From UBA7957 sp965224675 (GTDB lineage Bacteria > Pseudomonadota > Gammaproteobacteria > Granulosicoccales > Granulosicoccaceae): a stretch of 64,000 nt of DNA. Positions within the stretch are counted from its first letter, which is position 1, and each line of letters starts with the position of its first letter. The notes under the pieces were generated by a model. That model saw only the letters and a program-made list of their open reading frames with translations, was not told the origin of the DNA and did not search any database. Made by a program: the position numbers and the translations under genes. The stretch spans positions 1,674,001 through 1,738,000 of the forward strand of contig CBDDAA010000004.1 of the NCBI GenBank assembly GCA_965224675.1. The letters run 5' to 3'. Of this stretch, positions 16,709 through 24,957 are shown one piece after another.

Positions 16709-17189
16709 TTTCAATTGTACTGGAAGGCTGGAAAATGTATCGAGATGAAATCTGTAAATGCATTTGGTGGCTAAGGCAATTCGGGTAAATAATAGTACGC
16801 CGAAATAGATTCAAAATCTCTTTTGAAACAGGCAACTATTTAAAAGAAGCATTAACTTGACTGTTCTCAATCAATATTTGACTTTAAATAAAATGCATGT
16901 AGTATCCAGCGAGCCTTAATTACAAAGGCCATGTCAAGATTGATAAAGCTAATCGGAATATCTTTAGCAAATTTAAATGAAATAGGGAGGGTCATCTTCA
17001 TTGAGTTCACTTGATTCCATTAACAGGCTGCTAGAGAATCACTCATTATAGGGTGTTGAACCATTATCTTACCCAACTTATTTTTGCAATCCTTGATAGG
17101 CGATATTTTTGTACGCAATCCACACCCGGTATTGGCTGAAGTATAGAAAACAGTAGAAAGAACACCAAAGATAAAAAGGAAAAGGGACA
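16709..17189. other. AT-rich intergenic region
   Basis: No gene could be supported. A well-spaced GGGAGGG at about 16985 precedes a TTG-started frame of only 16 codons (from about 16999), which could be a leader peptide but is equally likely chance. The region marks the entry to the AT-rich DUF364-EamA-DUF2000 island. Confidence 0.3.
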
Positions 17190-18035
17190 TTGAATAAAAC
17201 ACCAGCGTTGTACAACCCGAATGAGCACAGCTTGTTAAATGATATACGCTCTTATCTGATTGAAAATACCAAACAACATACAAAAAACAAATTTGAACTT
17301 AAAGGCTTATGGCGACTAGATTATCGATATCGGCCAAGTTCAAAAGAGCGAGACTTGAAGTATTCAATAATCATGGCGCAGACGGACGTGCAAGGTGCGG
17401 CTTATGTGGATTTTGAAAGCTATCATATTGATGATGGTTTTTTAGGGAGTGATGTCAGAGAATTATTGGCGGACATGCCTTACGGCTTGCAAATTGCTGC
17501 ATTGGACGCGGCTGCGTACTACACAGATAAAAAAGAGCCACTGGCAAGATATTCTTTCGAGGGGTCCAGTTCTGAAAAAGTTGTTTATCGCGCAAGAATC
17601 ATCTGTGATGAGGTATTTAGAGTCGCCAGACGCACTGGAAAAAAGAAGATCATCAACATTGGAGTTATGGGAAGTTTCATTGACCACATAGTCAGTCAAA
17701 GGTTTGAATATATAGGCGTTGATTTTGAAAAGAAGTTGATAGCAGAAGGTATCAACGATGAGAAGGTCGTTCCAGGTTCAGAATTGTCCAACGTTGTGGA
17801 CGGGAATAGTATAATCGTTGCGACAGGAATGACCCTTACATCCAATACATTAAATGAGATTGTTAGTTTGTGTACTGAAAATTCAGTGCCTTTGGTATTG
17901 TTTGCCGCAACGGCACCCAATTTTGCAACTTACTACTGTGATGTCCTAAATATTGATTCTGTTATATCTGAATATCAACCACAGTATATGTTTCAAGGTG
18001 TTTCAAAGATTGAAATTCGATCAAGAACACGATAG
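17190..18035 (+). CDS. Rossmann-like protein related to DUF364/DUF4213
   Basis: 281 residues, cytoplasmic. It starts at TTG 17190 behind GGAAAAGGGA; no better in-frame start exists. The N-terminal half ends in MPYGLQIAALDAAAYY, followed by the Rossmann-like half with INIGVMGSFIDHI, VPGSELSNVVDGNSIIVATGMTL and VPLVLFAATAPNF. This order (small N-terminal domain, then a Gly-rich Rossmann part with a T-G-x-T strand) fits the DUF4213/DUF364 proteins suspected of metal or metallophore handling. An EamA exporter gene follows 23 bases later, so they may form one unit. Homology is judged by pattern only. Confidence 0.45.
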   Translation: MNKTPALYNPNEHSLLNDIRSYLIENTKQHTKNKFELKGLWRLDYRYRPSSKERDLKYSIIMAQTDVQGAAYVDFESYHIDDGFLGSDVRELLADMPYGLQIAALDAAAYYTDKKEPLARYSFEGSSSEKVVYRARIICDEVFRVARRTGKKKIINIGVMGSFIDHIVSQRFEYIGVDFEKKLIAEGINDEKVVPGSELSNVVDGNSIIVATGMTLTSNTLNEIVSLCTENSVPLVLFAATAPNFATYYCDVLNIDSVISEYQPQYMFQGVSKIEIRSRTR

Positions 18036-18058
18036 TGGATTTTCCTCAATAAAATACA

Positions 18059-19033
18059 GTGAAAAATTTATTTGTATATTTATTACTGGTTTTTATTTTT
18101 GGAGGATCATTTATTGCAATGCGTGAAGTTGTTCTTCACCTATCGCCGTTACTGGGTGCTTTTCTAAGAGTTTTGATTGGGTTTACGGTATTGTTTTTAA
18201 CACTTATTTTTGTAAAAATATTTTCTAAAAGAAAACAAAATAATTTTAAATATAAATTATTTGGAAAACTAACCGTTTTTCATCTGATAATAGGTATTTT
18301 TCTACAAGCGTTGCCATTTATTTTTCTATTCACGGCAGAAGTAAATCTTGAACCAGGTATAGTGGGTACATTAATGGCTATGGTTCCTTTGTGGACTTTT
18401 ATTCTTGCTACCATAATAGGTGAAAAGGGAAACTATTCTTTATTATCGTTTTTTGCGTCTTTTTCTTTTTGTTTATTTGGAATAACATTAATTTATAATA
18501 GTGCCTCATTTAACGTTTCTGAGTTTGACAGATTCTTTAGTTTGATTCTGGTGGTGTTGTCTACCATTTGTTACGCAATTGGAACGGTACTTTCCAAATA
18601 TGTTTCAAATTTGAAGCTGGGTTCAATGGATTCGATACAAATTGTCGTGTATCAACATATTGGTGCACTCGTCTTTATATCAGGATATTGCATAATTTCA
18701 GGATTTGAACTTGAATTGATAAAAAATTATGATGTGATTATTAATAATAAAAATCTGATGATAAGCTTGTGTTATCTGGGGTTGTTTGCAAATGCGTTGG
18801 CCTGGATGATTTATAGTTATCTTTCTGGAAAAATAGGTTCAGTCCTCACTAGTACAGTAACTTATTTAGTGCCAGGGGCAGCACTCATTTTGGATTTATA
18901 TGTATATGGAAGTCATATTACATTGTATAAAATATTTGGACTATTATTAATCATCACTGGAGTGGTTATTCTAAACTACAAGAAAATATTGAAATTTTCA
19001 AAAATAAAATCGATTTATAGCCTGAATCTGTGA
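18059..19033 (+). CDS. EamA/DMT-family transporter
   Basis: 324 residues, GTG start at 18059, very AT-rich coding sequence. Ten predicted membrane helices in two EamA repeats; landmarks are FIFGGSFIAMREVV in helix 1, AEVNLEPGIVGTLMAMVPLW in helix 4 and ANALAWMIYSYLSGKIGSV in the second half. DMT permeases export amino acids and other small metabolites. It follows the DUF364-like gene closely. The final residues (LNL) and the TGA stop lie within copy B of the MITE-like element, as in the yceI-like gene beside copy A. The substrate is unknown. Confidence 0.85.
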   Translation: MKNLFVYLLLVFIFGGSFIAMREVVLHLSPLLGAFLRVLIGFTVLFLTLIFVKIFSKRKQNNFKYKLFGKLTVFHLIIGIFLQALPFIFLFTAEVNLEPGIVGTLMAMVPLWTFILATIIGEKGNYSLLSFFASFSFCLFGITLIYNSASFNVSEFDRFFSLILVVLSTICYAIGTVLSKYVSNLKLGSMDSIQIVVYQHIGALVFISGYCIISGFELELIKNYDVIINNKNLMISLCYLGLFANALAWMIYSYLSGKIGSVLTSTVTYLVPGAALILDLYVYGSHITLYKIFGLLLIITGVVILNYKKILKFSKIKSIYSLNL

Positions 19034-19184
19034 TTTTGCTATATTGTGCAGCCAAGCTCTCGAAACCAAGGTGATATTGAAAATGCCCACTTAACGGTGG
19101 GTAAAACGGAGAATCGTATAATTTTTTTATGAATGAACCCAAAATCTTACACTTCCTATCCACACTGAAATCACAGATTCAAGT
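19020..19184. mobile_element. MITE-like repeat element, copy B
   Basis: About 165 bases bounded by CCTGAATCTGTGATTT (19021-19036) and its near complement GAAATCACAGATTCAAG (19167-19183). It is homologous to the element at 14012-14185 through the terminal repeats and interior blocks (CAAGCTCTCGAAACCA, a CTTAACGG core, AATCTTACAC). An internal hairpin CCCAC-TTAACG-GTGGG (about 19086-19101) is visible. The left repeat supplies the last codons and stop of the EamA gene. Both copies are non-coding and diverged, so they are not recent duplicates. Confidence 0.6.
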
Positions 19185-19217
19185 TAATTATTTAAAATCA
19201 AAATAGGTATATTATGC

Positions 19218-19619
19218 ATGGATAAAATAGTTTTGGTTCTTAGCGAAAATATTGAATTGTGGCAGAAACTCAATGTAGCCGCATTTTTATCTTCAGGAGT
19301 GGCCGCACGCAATCCCCAAATTATTGGAGAAAACTATGAAGACGCTGAAGGACATTTGTATAGCCCACTTTTTAATCAGCCGGTATATGTATACAAAAGC
19401 TCAAGCGAAAAATTGGGTACAGTACTCGCACGAGCAAGCCGCAGAGAAATAATATGCTCTGTGTATGTAGAAGAGATGTTTTCCACAAATAATGACCTCG
19501 ATAATAGAGCTGCTACAAAAAAGCATAGCGAAGAAGGATTACCTCTGGTAGGCATAGGTTTTTTTGGTGAAGGTAAGATTGTTGATAAGATAGTTAAAGG
19601 TTTAAAGCTGCATGATTGA
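19218..19619 (+). CDS. DUF2000-family protein
   Basis: 133 residues, cytoplasmic. The DUF2000 pattern is clear: KIVLVLSENIELWQKLNVAAF (residues 3-23), then GENYEDAEGHLYSPLFNQPVYVY and a late GIGFFGEGKIVDKIVKGLKL. Its biochemical role is unknown; some members are fused or adjacent to amino-acid or aminoacyl-tRNA genes. ATG at 19218; an ATG 4 bases earlier is out of frame. It follows MITE copy B, so its original promoter may have been displaced. A moderately AT-rich member of the same island as the preceding two genes. Confidence 0.65.
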   Translation: MDKIVLVLSENIELWQKLNVAAFLSSGVAARNPQIIGENYEDAEGHLYSPLFNQPVYVYKSSSEKLGTVLARASRREIICSVYVEEMFSTNNDLDNRAATKKHSEEGLPLVGIGFFGEGKIVDKIVKGLKLHD

Positions 19620-19763
19620 TGTTTTTTTAGCTTTATTTTAACACCCATAATGTCGTCAGAGGGTTTTTCAACAGATTGCCAGCCAGACTTTATATGAAAA
19701 AAACTAGTGCCAGGGTGGTGTTATAAATTTGAGCGGATCATATTAAGGCGATTGATTTCTATA

Positions 19764-20318
19764 TCATGTGAATTGCTGGTGAAAACCCGCGAGAGTTGCC
19801 TGAATGCTCGCTGATTGTGCAGGTGAGAGCCCCTTGTTCGGCTCTCTGGCATAAATCTTTTTTGCAACGCCGCCACCGACCGCATAATGTTTGCTGCCCG
19901 TTACATTTATCCAGCCTAAAATTATCCACCCTTGATTAAGTAAATTCTCGATGTTTTCCATGTCATCAGCGGTTACCTCGTCCAGGGTTTTACTACCGAA
20001 ATCAGAATAGGTCATTGTGGTTATGGGGATGATGCGCATTTTACCTTGCAGCTTAGCGTAACTTGATGACTCAAGGCTTTCCATTGCGGTCATCACTGAT
20101 GCCTGATTGATGCCACCTGTATTGGTGTTCCACCCACCATTTGTGTATGTTTTATTGATAGACTGGGTTTGTTGGTAGTTGGCAGAATAGGTGATACCGA
20201 CCCCAATTACGCCAGTGCCTACCAACTCTTGTGCTTTATCAAGTATCTCAGTGGCTTGTTGATCGGCCGTTTTTCCAGTAAACGTAAGTAAGAAATTCAG
20301 AAATTTACCTTTGCCCAT
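19764..20318 (-). CDS. Hypothetical protein, Asn/Gly/Thr-rich middle
   Basis: 184 residues, not recognised. The N-terminus (MGKGKFLNFLLTFTGKT) is amphipathic rather than a clear signal peptide. Residues about 36-75 form a Thr/Asn/Gly/Gln-rich stretch (VGITYSANYQQTQSINKTY, then GGWNTNTGG). The second half looks globular, with ITTMTYSDFGSKTLDEVT, IENLLNQGWIILGWINV and GSKHYAVGGGVAKKIYA. The pattern of a short sticky segment plus a globular tail is sometimes found in secreted or self-assembling proteins, but nothing here proves it. Single gene in the opposite direction to its neighbours. Confidence 0.5.
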   Translation of the reverse strand: MGKGKFLNFLLTFTGKTADQQATEILDKAQELVGTGVIGVGITYSANYQQTQSINKTYTNGGWNTNTGGINQASVMTAMESLESSSYAKLQGKMRIIPITTMTYSDFGSKTLDEVTADDMENIENLLNQGWIILGWINVTGSKHYAVGGGVAKKIYAREPNKGLSPAQSASIQATLAGFHQQFT

Positions 20319-20419
20319 GACTCTATATCCTCAATAAATATTACTTGCGTACAAAAGGGAATCAATCCTGGATAATTAACACGGCTTATACGCGTTTAAA
20401 ATTAAGAATACAGCGTATT

Positions 20420-20549
20420 AGGCTTACTGGCAATTATGCTTTATTGTGAACTCGCCTCTAGAGGTGATGATCGGAGGATTCCTCTACGGATACGCATTGA
20501 GCAATAAAGCCTGAATGGCGGAATCATTCATTGCATAACCAGTAAGGCT
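20420..20549. repeat. Nested inverted repeats, probable foldback or structured RNA element
   Basis: The outer pair AGGCTTACTGG (20420-20430) and CCAGTAAGGCT (20539-20549) encloses an inner pair GCTTTATTG (20438-20446) and CAATAAAGC (20502-20510). Inside lie the perfect palindrome CCTCTAGAGG (20455-20464) and a small hairpin GAATG/CATTC (20513-20529). The whole 130 bases could fold into one long cruciform. It precedes the formyltransferase gene by 66 bases, so it may be a MITE-like insertion or a 5' leader structure. Confidence 0.5.
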
Positions 20550-20614
20550 CCGCCCGTCGGTATTCGTACCTTGATTGGGTACTCCATACGCTTTGTAATT
20601 ATGAAATAAAGTAA

Positions 20615-21247
20615 ATGAAGATTATCTTTCTTGGCTCATCCGGCCCACTGTCGTTTATTCCGTTGCGTGAATTGATCGCCGCAAAATGCAATATAGTAGC
20701 CGTGGGCATGTTAGCTAATAAGGTGATGCAATATTCGCAATCGCTTGTTCCGGTTATTATCGGGCAACAGGAATCGATTCAGACGCTTGCGCATTTGCAT
20801 GAGATACCGGTTATAGAGATATCATCAGACCCGGTCAATCAGCGACGACAACTCGAAACCTTCTCACCCGATATGATTTTGGTGTCGTGTTTTGCCAGTA
20901 TACTTGAATATTCCACCCTATCGTTACCACGACTGGGTTGTTTTAATTTGCATCCTTCGTTGTTGCCAAGGTATCGTGGGCCGATTCCTCTTTATTGGCA
21001 GCTACAGGATGGCATTCGAACCTTCGGCGTCACCCTGCATCGCATGTCTTTGCAAATCGATGCTGGGTCAATCGTTGGCCAATCGATCGTATGCAGATGT
21101 AGTGATGATTCTGAAAGCCGCCTGGTCCAGATGCTGGCTGAGGCAGGTGGCGAACTGATGTTAAATGTCTTGCAAGATCTGCAAAGCGGAACGCTGAAAG
21201 AATGGCCTCAAGACGAAACTTTAGCCACCTATTATGGGTACGTCTGA
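20615..21247 (+). CDS. Short formyltransferase-fold protein (Fmt N-terminal domain)
   Basis: 210 residues, only the catalytic formyl_trans_N domain. The signature FNLHPSLLPRYRGP includes Asn111 and His113, and Asp149 in QIDAGSIVGQ completes the N-H-D catalytic set of 10-formyl-THF-dependent formyltransferases. The C-terminal tRNA-recognition domain of Fmt (about 100 residues) is absent, so it is unlikely to formylate Met-tRNA. It more probably formylates a small amine, as in PurN or sugar formyltransferases. Its neighbour 66 bases downstream is an AmrS-like radical SAM enzyme on the same strand. Substrate unknown. Confidence 0.7.
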   Translation: MKIIFLGSSGPLSFIPLRELIAAKCNIVAVGMLANKVMQYSQSLVPVIIGQQESIQTLAHLHEIPVIEISSDPVNQRRQLETFSPDMILVSCFASILEYSTLSLPRLGCFNLHPSLLPRYRGPIPLYWQLQDGIRTFGVTLHRMSLQIDAGSIVGQSIVCRCSDDSESRLVQMLAEAGGELMLNVLQDLQSGTLKEWPQDETLATYYGYV

Positions 21248-21313
21248 CTCGCAGTCCGGGTAAGGGACAGGCATTGACAGATCGCGTATAATTCCTTTCA
21301 ATCTTAATTCCTG

Positions 21314-22396
21314 GTGAATCATGTGAATGCTCCACAACATTATCAATTGGTCGAAACACGGTTACAGGAGAAATTGTCGAACGGCACCACCCGATGCCAC
21401 CTGTGTTTGTGGCGTTGCAAAATCGGGCATGGCCAGCGCGGCTTTTGTCAGGCGCATGTCAATCGAAATGGTACCTTGTATAACCTGTCCTACGGGATAT
21501 TATCGTCTATTGATATAGATGCGATAGAAGATAAGCCGGTAAGACATTTCCGACCCGGCAGCAAAGTCATGTCGGTGGGGAGCTATGGTTGCAGCTTTCG
21601 CTGCGGCGGTTGTCATAATCTGGAAATATCCTGGGGTGTTGACGCGTTGGATGGGTTGGCCAGAGGCGAGTCTACAGAGGTATGGGTGCCCCCGGCAACT
21701 TTGGTCGAAACCGCACAACGTGCGGGTGTACAAGGCATCGCATTTACCTATTCAGAACCTGCGGTTTGGCTTGAGTATGTGATTGACGTTTCGAGGCTGG
21801 CGCATGAAGCCGGGCTATATACTGTCTATGTTTCTAATAGTTTTATCAGCGATGAAGCATTGGAAATGGCAGCACCCTATATCGATGTTTTGTGTTCAGA
21901 CATTAAAAGCATGCAGGACAGTTTTTACCAGGATATTTGTCGTCCGGCAAAGGTGGAACAAATACTCCATTCTATCAAGCATGCGCAGGAGCTGGGCATT
22001 CACGTCGAGACACGAACCAATATTATCCCAGGGAAAAATGATGATCCTGAGGAGCATTATCAGATCGCCTGCTGGGTGCGTGATAACCTCGGCAAACAAA
22101 GCCCCTGGCATATCACCCGTTTTTTCCCTGCGTATAAATTAAACCATTTGTCAGCGACACCCGAAGAATCGCTATTCGGTGCACGAGATGCAGCCCAGCG
22201 AGCCGGATTGGAAAACGTTTATGTGTACAATGACAAAGGTTGCGATTGCGCGAGCGAAAATCAGTCGATTGAGTACTATTTGAACGGTAATGAGGTAGAC
22301 CTTCATCAAATTAAAAAATGTCCAGCCGATTGTTGTGGCGATGAAGGGGTTTTGTTGAAAAAGTACGAGCAAAATTTGGAAACTCGTATCGATTAA
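21314..22396 (+). CDS. AmrS-like radical SAM protein (AmmeMemoRadiSam type)
   Basis: 360 residues. The radical SAM cluster motif CSFRCGGC (Cys93, Cys97, Cys100) sits in GSYGCSFRCGGCHN, the form typical of AmrS/PflA-like COG1180 proteins. An N-terminal Cys set (CHLCLWRCKIG and GFCQAH) is typical of AmrS. A C-terminal extension has further Cys (KGCDCASE and KKCPADCCGDEG) that could hold an extra metal site. AmrS usually accompanies AMMECR1 and MEMO1 domains, which are not found here. It uses GTG at 21314. The reaction is unknown for the family. Confidence 0.8.
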   Translation: MNHVNAPQHYQLVETRLQEKLSNGTTRCHLCLWRCKIGHGQRGFCQAHVNRNGTLYNLSYGILSSIDIDAIEDKPVRHFRPGSKVMSVGSYGCSFRCGGCHNLEISWGVDALDGLARGESTEVWVPPATLVETAQRAGVQGIAFTYSEPAVWLEYVIDVSRLAHEAGLYTVYVSNSFISDEALEMAAPYIDVLCSDIKSMQDSFYQDICRPAKVEQILHSIKHAQELGIHVETRTNIIPGKNDDPEEHYQIACWVRDNLGKQSPWHITRFFPAYKLNHLSATPEESLFGARDAAQRAGLENVYVYNDKGCDCASENQSIEYYLNGNEVDLHQIKKCPADCCGDEGVLLKKYEQNLETRID

Positions 22397-22426
22397 GCCA
22401 TTAAACGATTAAGGTTGAGGTTAAGC

Positions 22427-22714
22427 ATGAGCAAAATGGTACAGTGCGTGGTTTTGAAAACTGAATCCGAGGGGATAGATAAACCCCCGCATCCCGGTCC
22501 GCTGGGTCAAAGAATTTTTGAAAACGTATCCAAAGAAGGTTGGAAGCAGTGGCTGGAACGCCTGACAACGATTATTAATGAAAATGGATTGAGCACTGCA
22601 GATTCAACAAATATTGAACTTATTGAGAAACATATGCTTGGTTTTTTCTTTGGTGAAGGTAATTACGGGCAGCTACCGGCAGGTTTTCATCAGGGCGGAG
22701 GAGGCAAGAAATAA
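22427..22714 (+). CDS. yggX: YggX, Fe(II)-trafficking / oxidative damage protection protein
   Basis: 95 residues from the ATG at 22427 (a TTG at 22415 is in frame but unlikely). It matches YggX: a conserved Cys near the N-terminus (VQCVVLKTESEG), PGPLGQRIFENVSKEGWKQW, then LIEKHMLGFFFGE. YggX limits oxidative damage to labile Fe-S clusters and is usually found beside mutY, which is not present here. It follows the AmrS-like gene by 30 bases and precedes, in convergent orientation, an ATP-grasp gene. The Gly-rich tail QGGGGKK is a small extension. Confidence 0.8.
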   Translation: MSKMVQCVVLKTESEGIDKPPHPGPLGQRIFENVSKEGWKQWLERLTTIINENGLSTADSTNIELIEKHMLGFFFGEGNYGQLPAGFHQGGGGKK

Positions 22715-22721
22715 CAACCCG

Positions 22722-23993
22722 TTATACGGTGCTCACTTCAAACAAAGGTGCGGTTATAAACCGCAGTTGCGCATAGGCAAGACGCAGTGCATCGGCAACC
22801 ATTATCGGGTTCTCACCTTGGGCAAATATATAACCCGCATATTGATTACCCTCGGGTAGTGGCACCAGTTTGCTGCCTTCGCGGATAATGATATCGACCC
22901 GTTCGATAAGTGGTATTTTTCTCGCTTCAATGACGCCTTCAACTCGTCGTAAAACCCCCTTCGTACGTATCGGAATCATCATGACACCGCGAGAATCTTT
23001 TGGTGATTGCGCCTCTAATGACTTGCCGGTTGCCAATGAGATAGCCAGTTTTTCCAGCATTAACTCGCCGCCCCGATCTAAGGTTCGCCCACAATCCCCG
23101 CCGATAGTGCGAGAAGCGACTTCCAGAATCCATGCGCCGTGTTTATTGACCCGTAATTCTGCATGTACCGGACCAGTACACAGCTCATAGGCACGGCAGG
23201 CTTGCTCAACACTTGCCTTGATTTTTGCTTGAACTCCCGCATCCAGCTGCGAAGGTGTCACGTAAATTGTTTCTTCGAAGTAGGGGCCGATTAACGGATC
23301 AGGTTTATCAAAGAGCGCGAGAGTTGTCAGCTGAGCATGATGCAGATAACCTTCATATGCTACCTCAACGCCATCGATATATTCTTCAATCAAGACATGT
23401 GATTGCTCAAATTCATTGGCAGATTCAGCAATAATCGGTCTGATACGCTCACACGCGGCTAACAATTCTTTAATATCGTTGGCTCTGATAACACCACGGC
23501 TGGCGGAGAGATTTAATGGTTTGATCACACAGGGCCAGGGTAGGCTGAGCGATTGTGGTTCGAGCGGCAGTCGCAGGTCGATCAAGCAGTGTATCGGTAC
23601 TGTACAGTGGGCGAGTGATAATTGCGCCCGGGCAAGATCCTTACGATGAGAGCGTCGAGCCGCTTCGGGTGGATTATGCACCAACCCCAGCTTTTGCGCA
23701 GCTATCGCTGCAAGCTCGACCGTGCTGTCATCACACCCAAGTATGCCAGCGAACGGTCTTTGCTGAGCCTCTTTCAGGATGCTTGTCAGAGACGAGTGGG
23801 GATCGTTAAAATTAATATGCAATCCGTTATGGACCTCACTAATCAACGAGAACTCACCGCGGGATGCGATAAGAACCTCTAATCCTAGTCGCCTCGCGGC
23901 ATTGAGAAAAGGAGCGATTCGATAACTGTCGGGTTGTGCAATGAGGAGCAGTCGGGGAATCGGCTGATCGCTGAGGTGCTTAGCCGTAGCCAC
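22722..23993 (-). CDS. ATP-grasp ligase of unknown substrate
   Basis: 423 residues if started at GTG 23993; the ATG at 24053 would overlap the upstream gene by 74 bases and add an Ala-rich run that is that gene's sequence out of frame. PurK/carbamoyl-phosphate-synthase-like ATP-grasp: N-terminal Rossmann part (RLLLIAQPDSYRI), central WPCVIKPLNLSASRGV, IEEYIDGVEVAYEGY, AELRVNKHGAWILEVASRTIGGDCG with the Mg ligands, and a C-terminal LPEGNQYAGYIFA domain as in L-amino acid ligases. It probably makes an amide or peptide bond. It overlaps the IscA-like gene by 14 bases, so the two are translated together. Confidence 0.7.
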   Translation of the reverse strand: MATAKHLSDQPIPRLLLIAQPDSYRIAPFLNAARRLGLEVLIASRGEFSLISEVHNGLHINFNDPHSSLTSILKEAQQRPFAGILGCDDSTVELAAIAAQKLGLVHNPPEAARRSHRKDLARAQLSLAHCTVPIHCLIDLRLPLEPQSLSLPWPCVIKPLNLSASRGVIRANDIKELLAACERIRPIIAESANEFEQSHVLIEEYIDGVEVAYEGYLHHAQLTTLALFDKPDPLIGPYFEETIYVTPSQLDAGVQAKIKASVEQACRAYELCTGPVHAELRVNKHGAWILEVASRTIGGDCGRTLDRGGELMLEKLAISLATGKSLEAQSPKDSRGVMMIPIRTKGVLRRVEGVIEARKIPLIERVDIIIREGSKLVPLPEGNQYAGYIFAQGENPIMVADALRLAYAQLRFITAPLFEVSTV

Positions 23994-24351
23994 CGCCGCC
24001 TGCGCCGCCGCAGCCACCACAAGCTCCAGTGCCTCCGGAGTTGGCGAATACATTTTTAAAAACGAAGCTCTTGTTCAGACCCTGCGTTTCATACCCAATT
24101 TCCACACCTTCAAGAAAACTGAGTGCGATTGCATCGACATAGATATTCATGCCGTCTTTTTCGAGTATGCAATCGTAAATGGTTGGCTCTTCGACAAATG
24201 TCATACCGTAAGACATGCCACCGCAACCACCACCGGAAACAAATATCCGAACGCCGGATATACCTTCTTCCTCATCCGTTATTGCGATGAACTGCTCCAG
24301 TGCTTCAGGAGAGATCTTTATTTCATCGACTAATTGGGAATTAAACTGCAT
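23980..24351 (-). CDS. IscA/ErpA-type Fe-S carrier with Gly-rich tail
   Basis: 123 residues from the ATG at 24351. It is an A-type carrier: EIKISPEALEQF, then VRIFVSGGGCGGMSYGMTF (first Cys), VDAIALSFLEGVEIGY, and a C-terminal Cys pair. The pair reads CGGC rather than the canonical CGC, followed by a Gly-rich tail. A-type carriers deliver Fe-S clusters to target proteins. The overlap with the ATP-grasp gene is unusual for this family. Its partner could be the Fe-S-dependent radical SAM protein encoded nearby, which is inference. Confidence 0.8.
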   Translation of the reverse strand: MQFNSQLVDEIKISPEALEQFIAITDEEEGISGVRIFVSGGGCGGMSYGMTFVEEPTIYDCILEKDGMNIYVDAIALSFLEGVEIGYETQGLNKSFVFKNVFANSGGTGACGGCGGAGGGGYG

Positions 24352-24529
24352 GATCGCTATATACCTCGATTTAGCGTCAGGTAGACGCTGATTAGAGAAT
24401 ATTCTATCATAATATTTCCTCTGAAATTTTGCTGATTGCAGCACCTTTATTAATACGAATTATGGACAAAAAACTAAAAACAGCCAAGGATTAATTATTA
24501 TCTGAAGCAATAGTAACCCTACGTTTTAG

Positions 24530-24925
24530 AGGCTTGGACAGTTATATAAGTCAAAAGCCTGGATACGCTCGCATCCTTGGATAGCAATTAAAGTCGCACT
24601 TGCATACTTTGAATCAATACCGCTGGATCAACTGTCCAGTTTGCCTGATATAGGAAATGGAAAGTTTATAACCCTAATCAATGAAGGCGGCAATATCACA
24701 GTTGAGGAGATCTGAACAGATAGTAAATTGTCTGACATTACAACTCTACTCGAACAACTCCCAAAGAACGATTTTTGTAGAATGTAGAAAAGAAAGTAAT
24801 TTACGAGGGCCTGGGTCGCTATATTTTGCAATTCGATAGGAGTTTGGCATCCGTATCAACTACAACAGGACCCAAATGCCCAAATCATCCAAGTTGTTAA
24901 CCGGGCAAAGGGTAAAATCCCTTGA
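24530..24925 (+). pseudogene. Decayed gene of unknown family
   Basis: One frame across about 395 bases keeps protein-like composition but is broken by three in-frame stops (near 24714, 24786 and 24798) before a last TGA at 24923-24925. Readable pieces include AWIRSHPWIAIKVALAYFE, SSLPDIGNGKFITLINEGG, LSDITTLLEQLPKNDF and HPYQLQQDPNAQIIQVVN. No start codon is obvious. I do not recognise the protein. It fills most of the gap between the IscA-like and DDAH genes. Confidence 0.45.
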
Positions 24926-24957
24926 ATCTGTTTCCAATTTGTTTACCGTTTCTGACA

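Noticed and set aside
14012..19184. Elements considered as integron attC sites
   Set aside because: They are bounded by long inverted repeats and lie after gene ends, which recalls attC, but the RYYYAAC/GTTRRRY core sites are absent and the cassettes would be far too large.
20615..21247. Formyltransferase as Met-tRNA formyltransferase
   Set aside because: The C-terminal tRNA-binding domain is missing and no def or rsmB neighbour is present, so fmt was not assigned.
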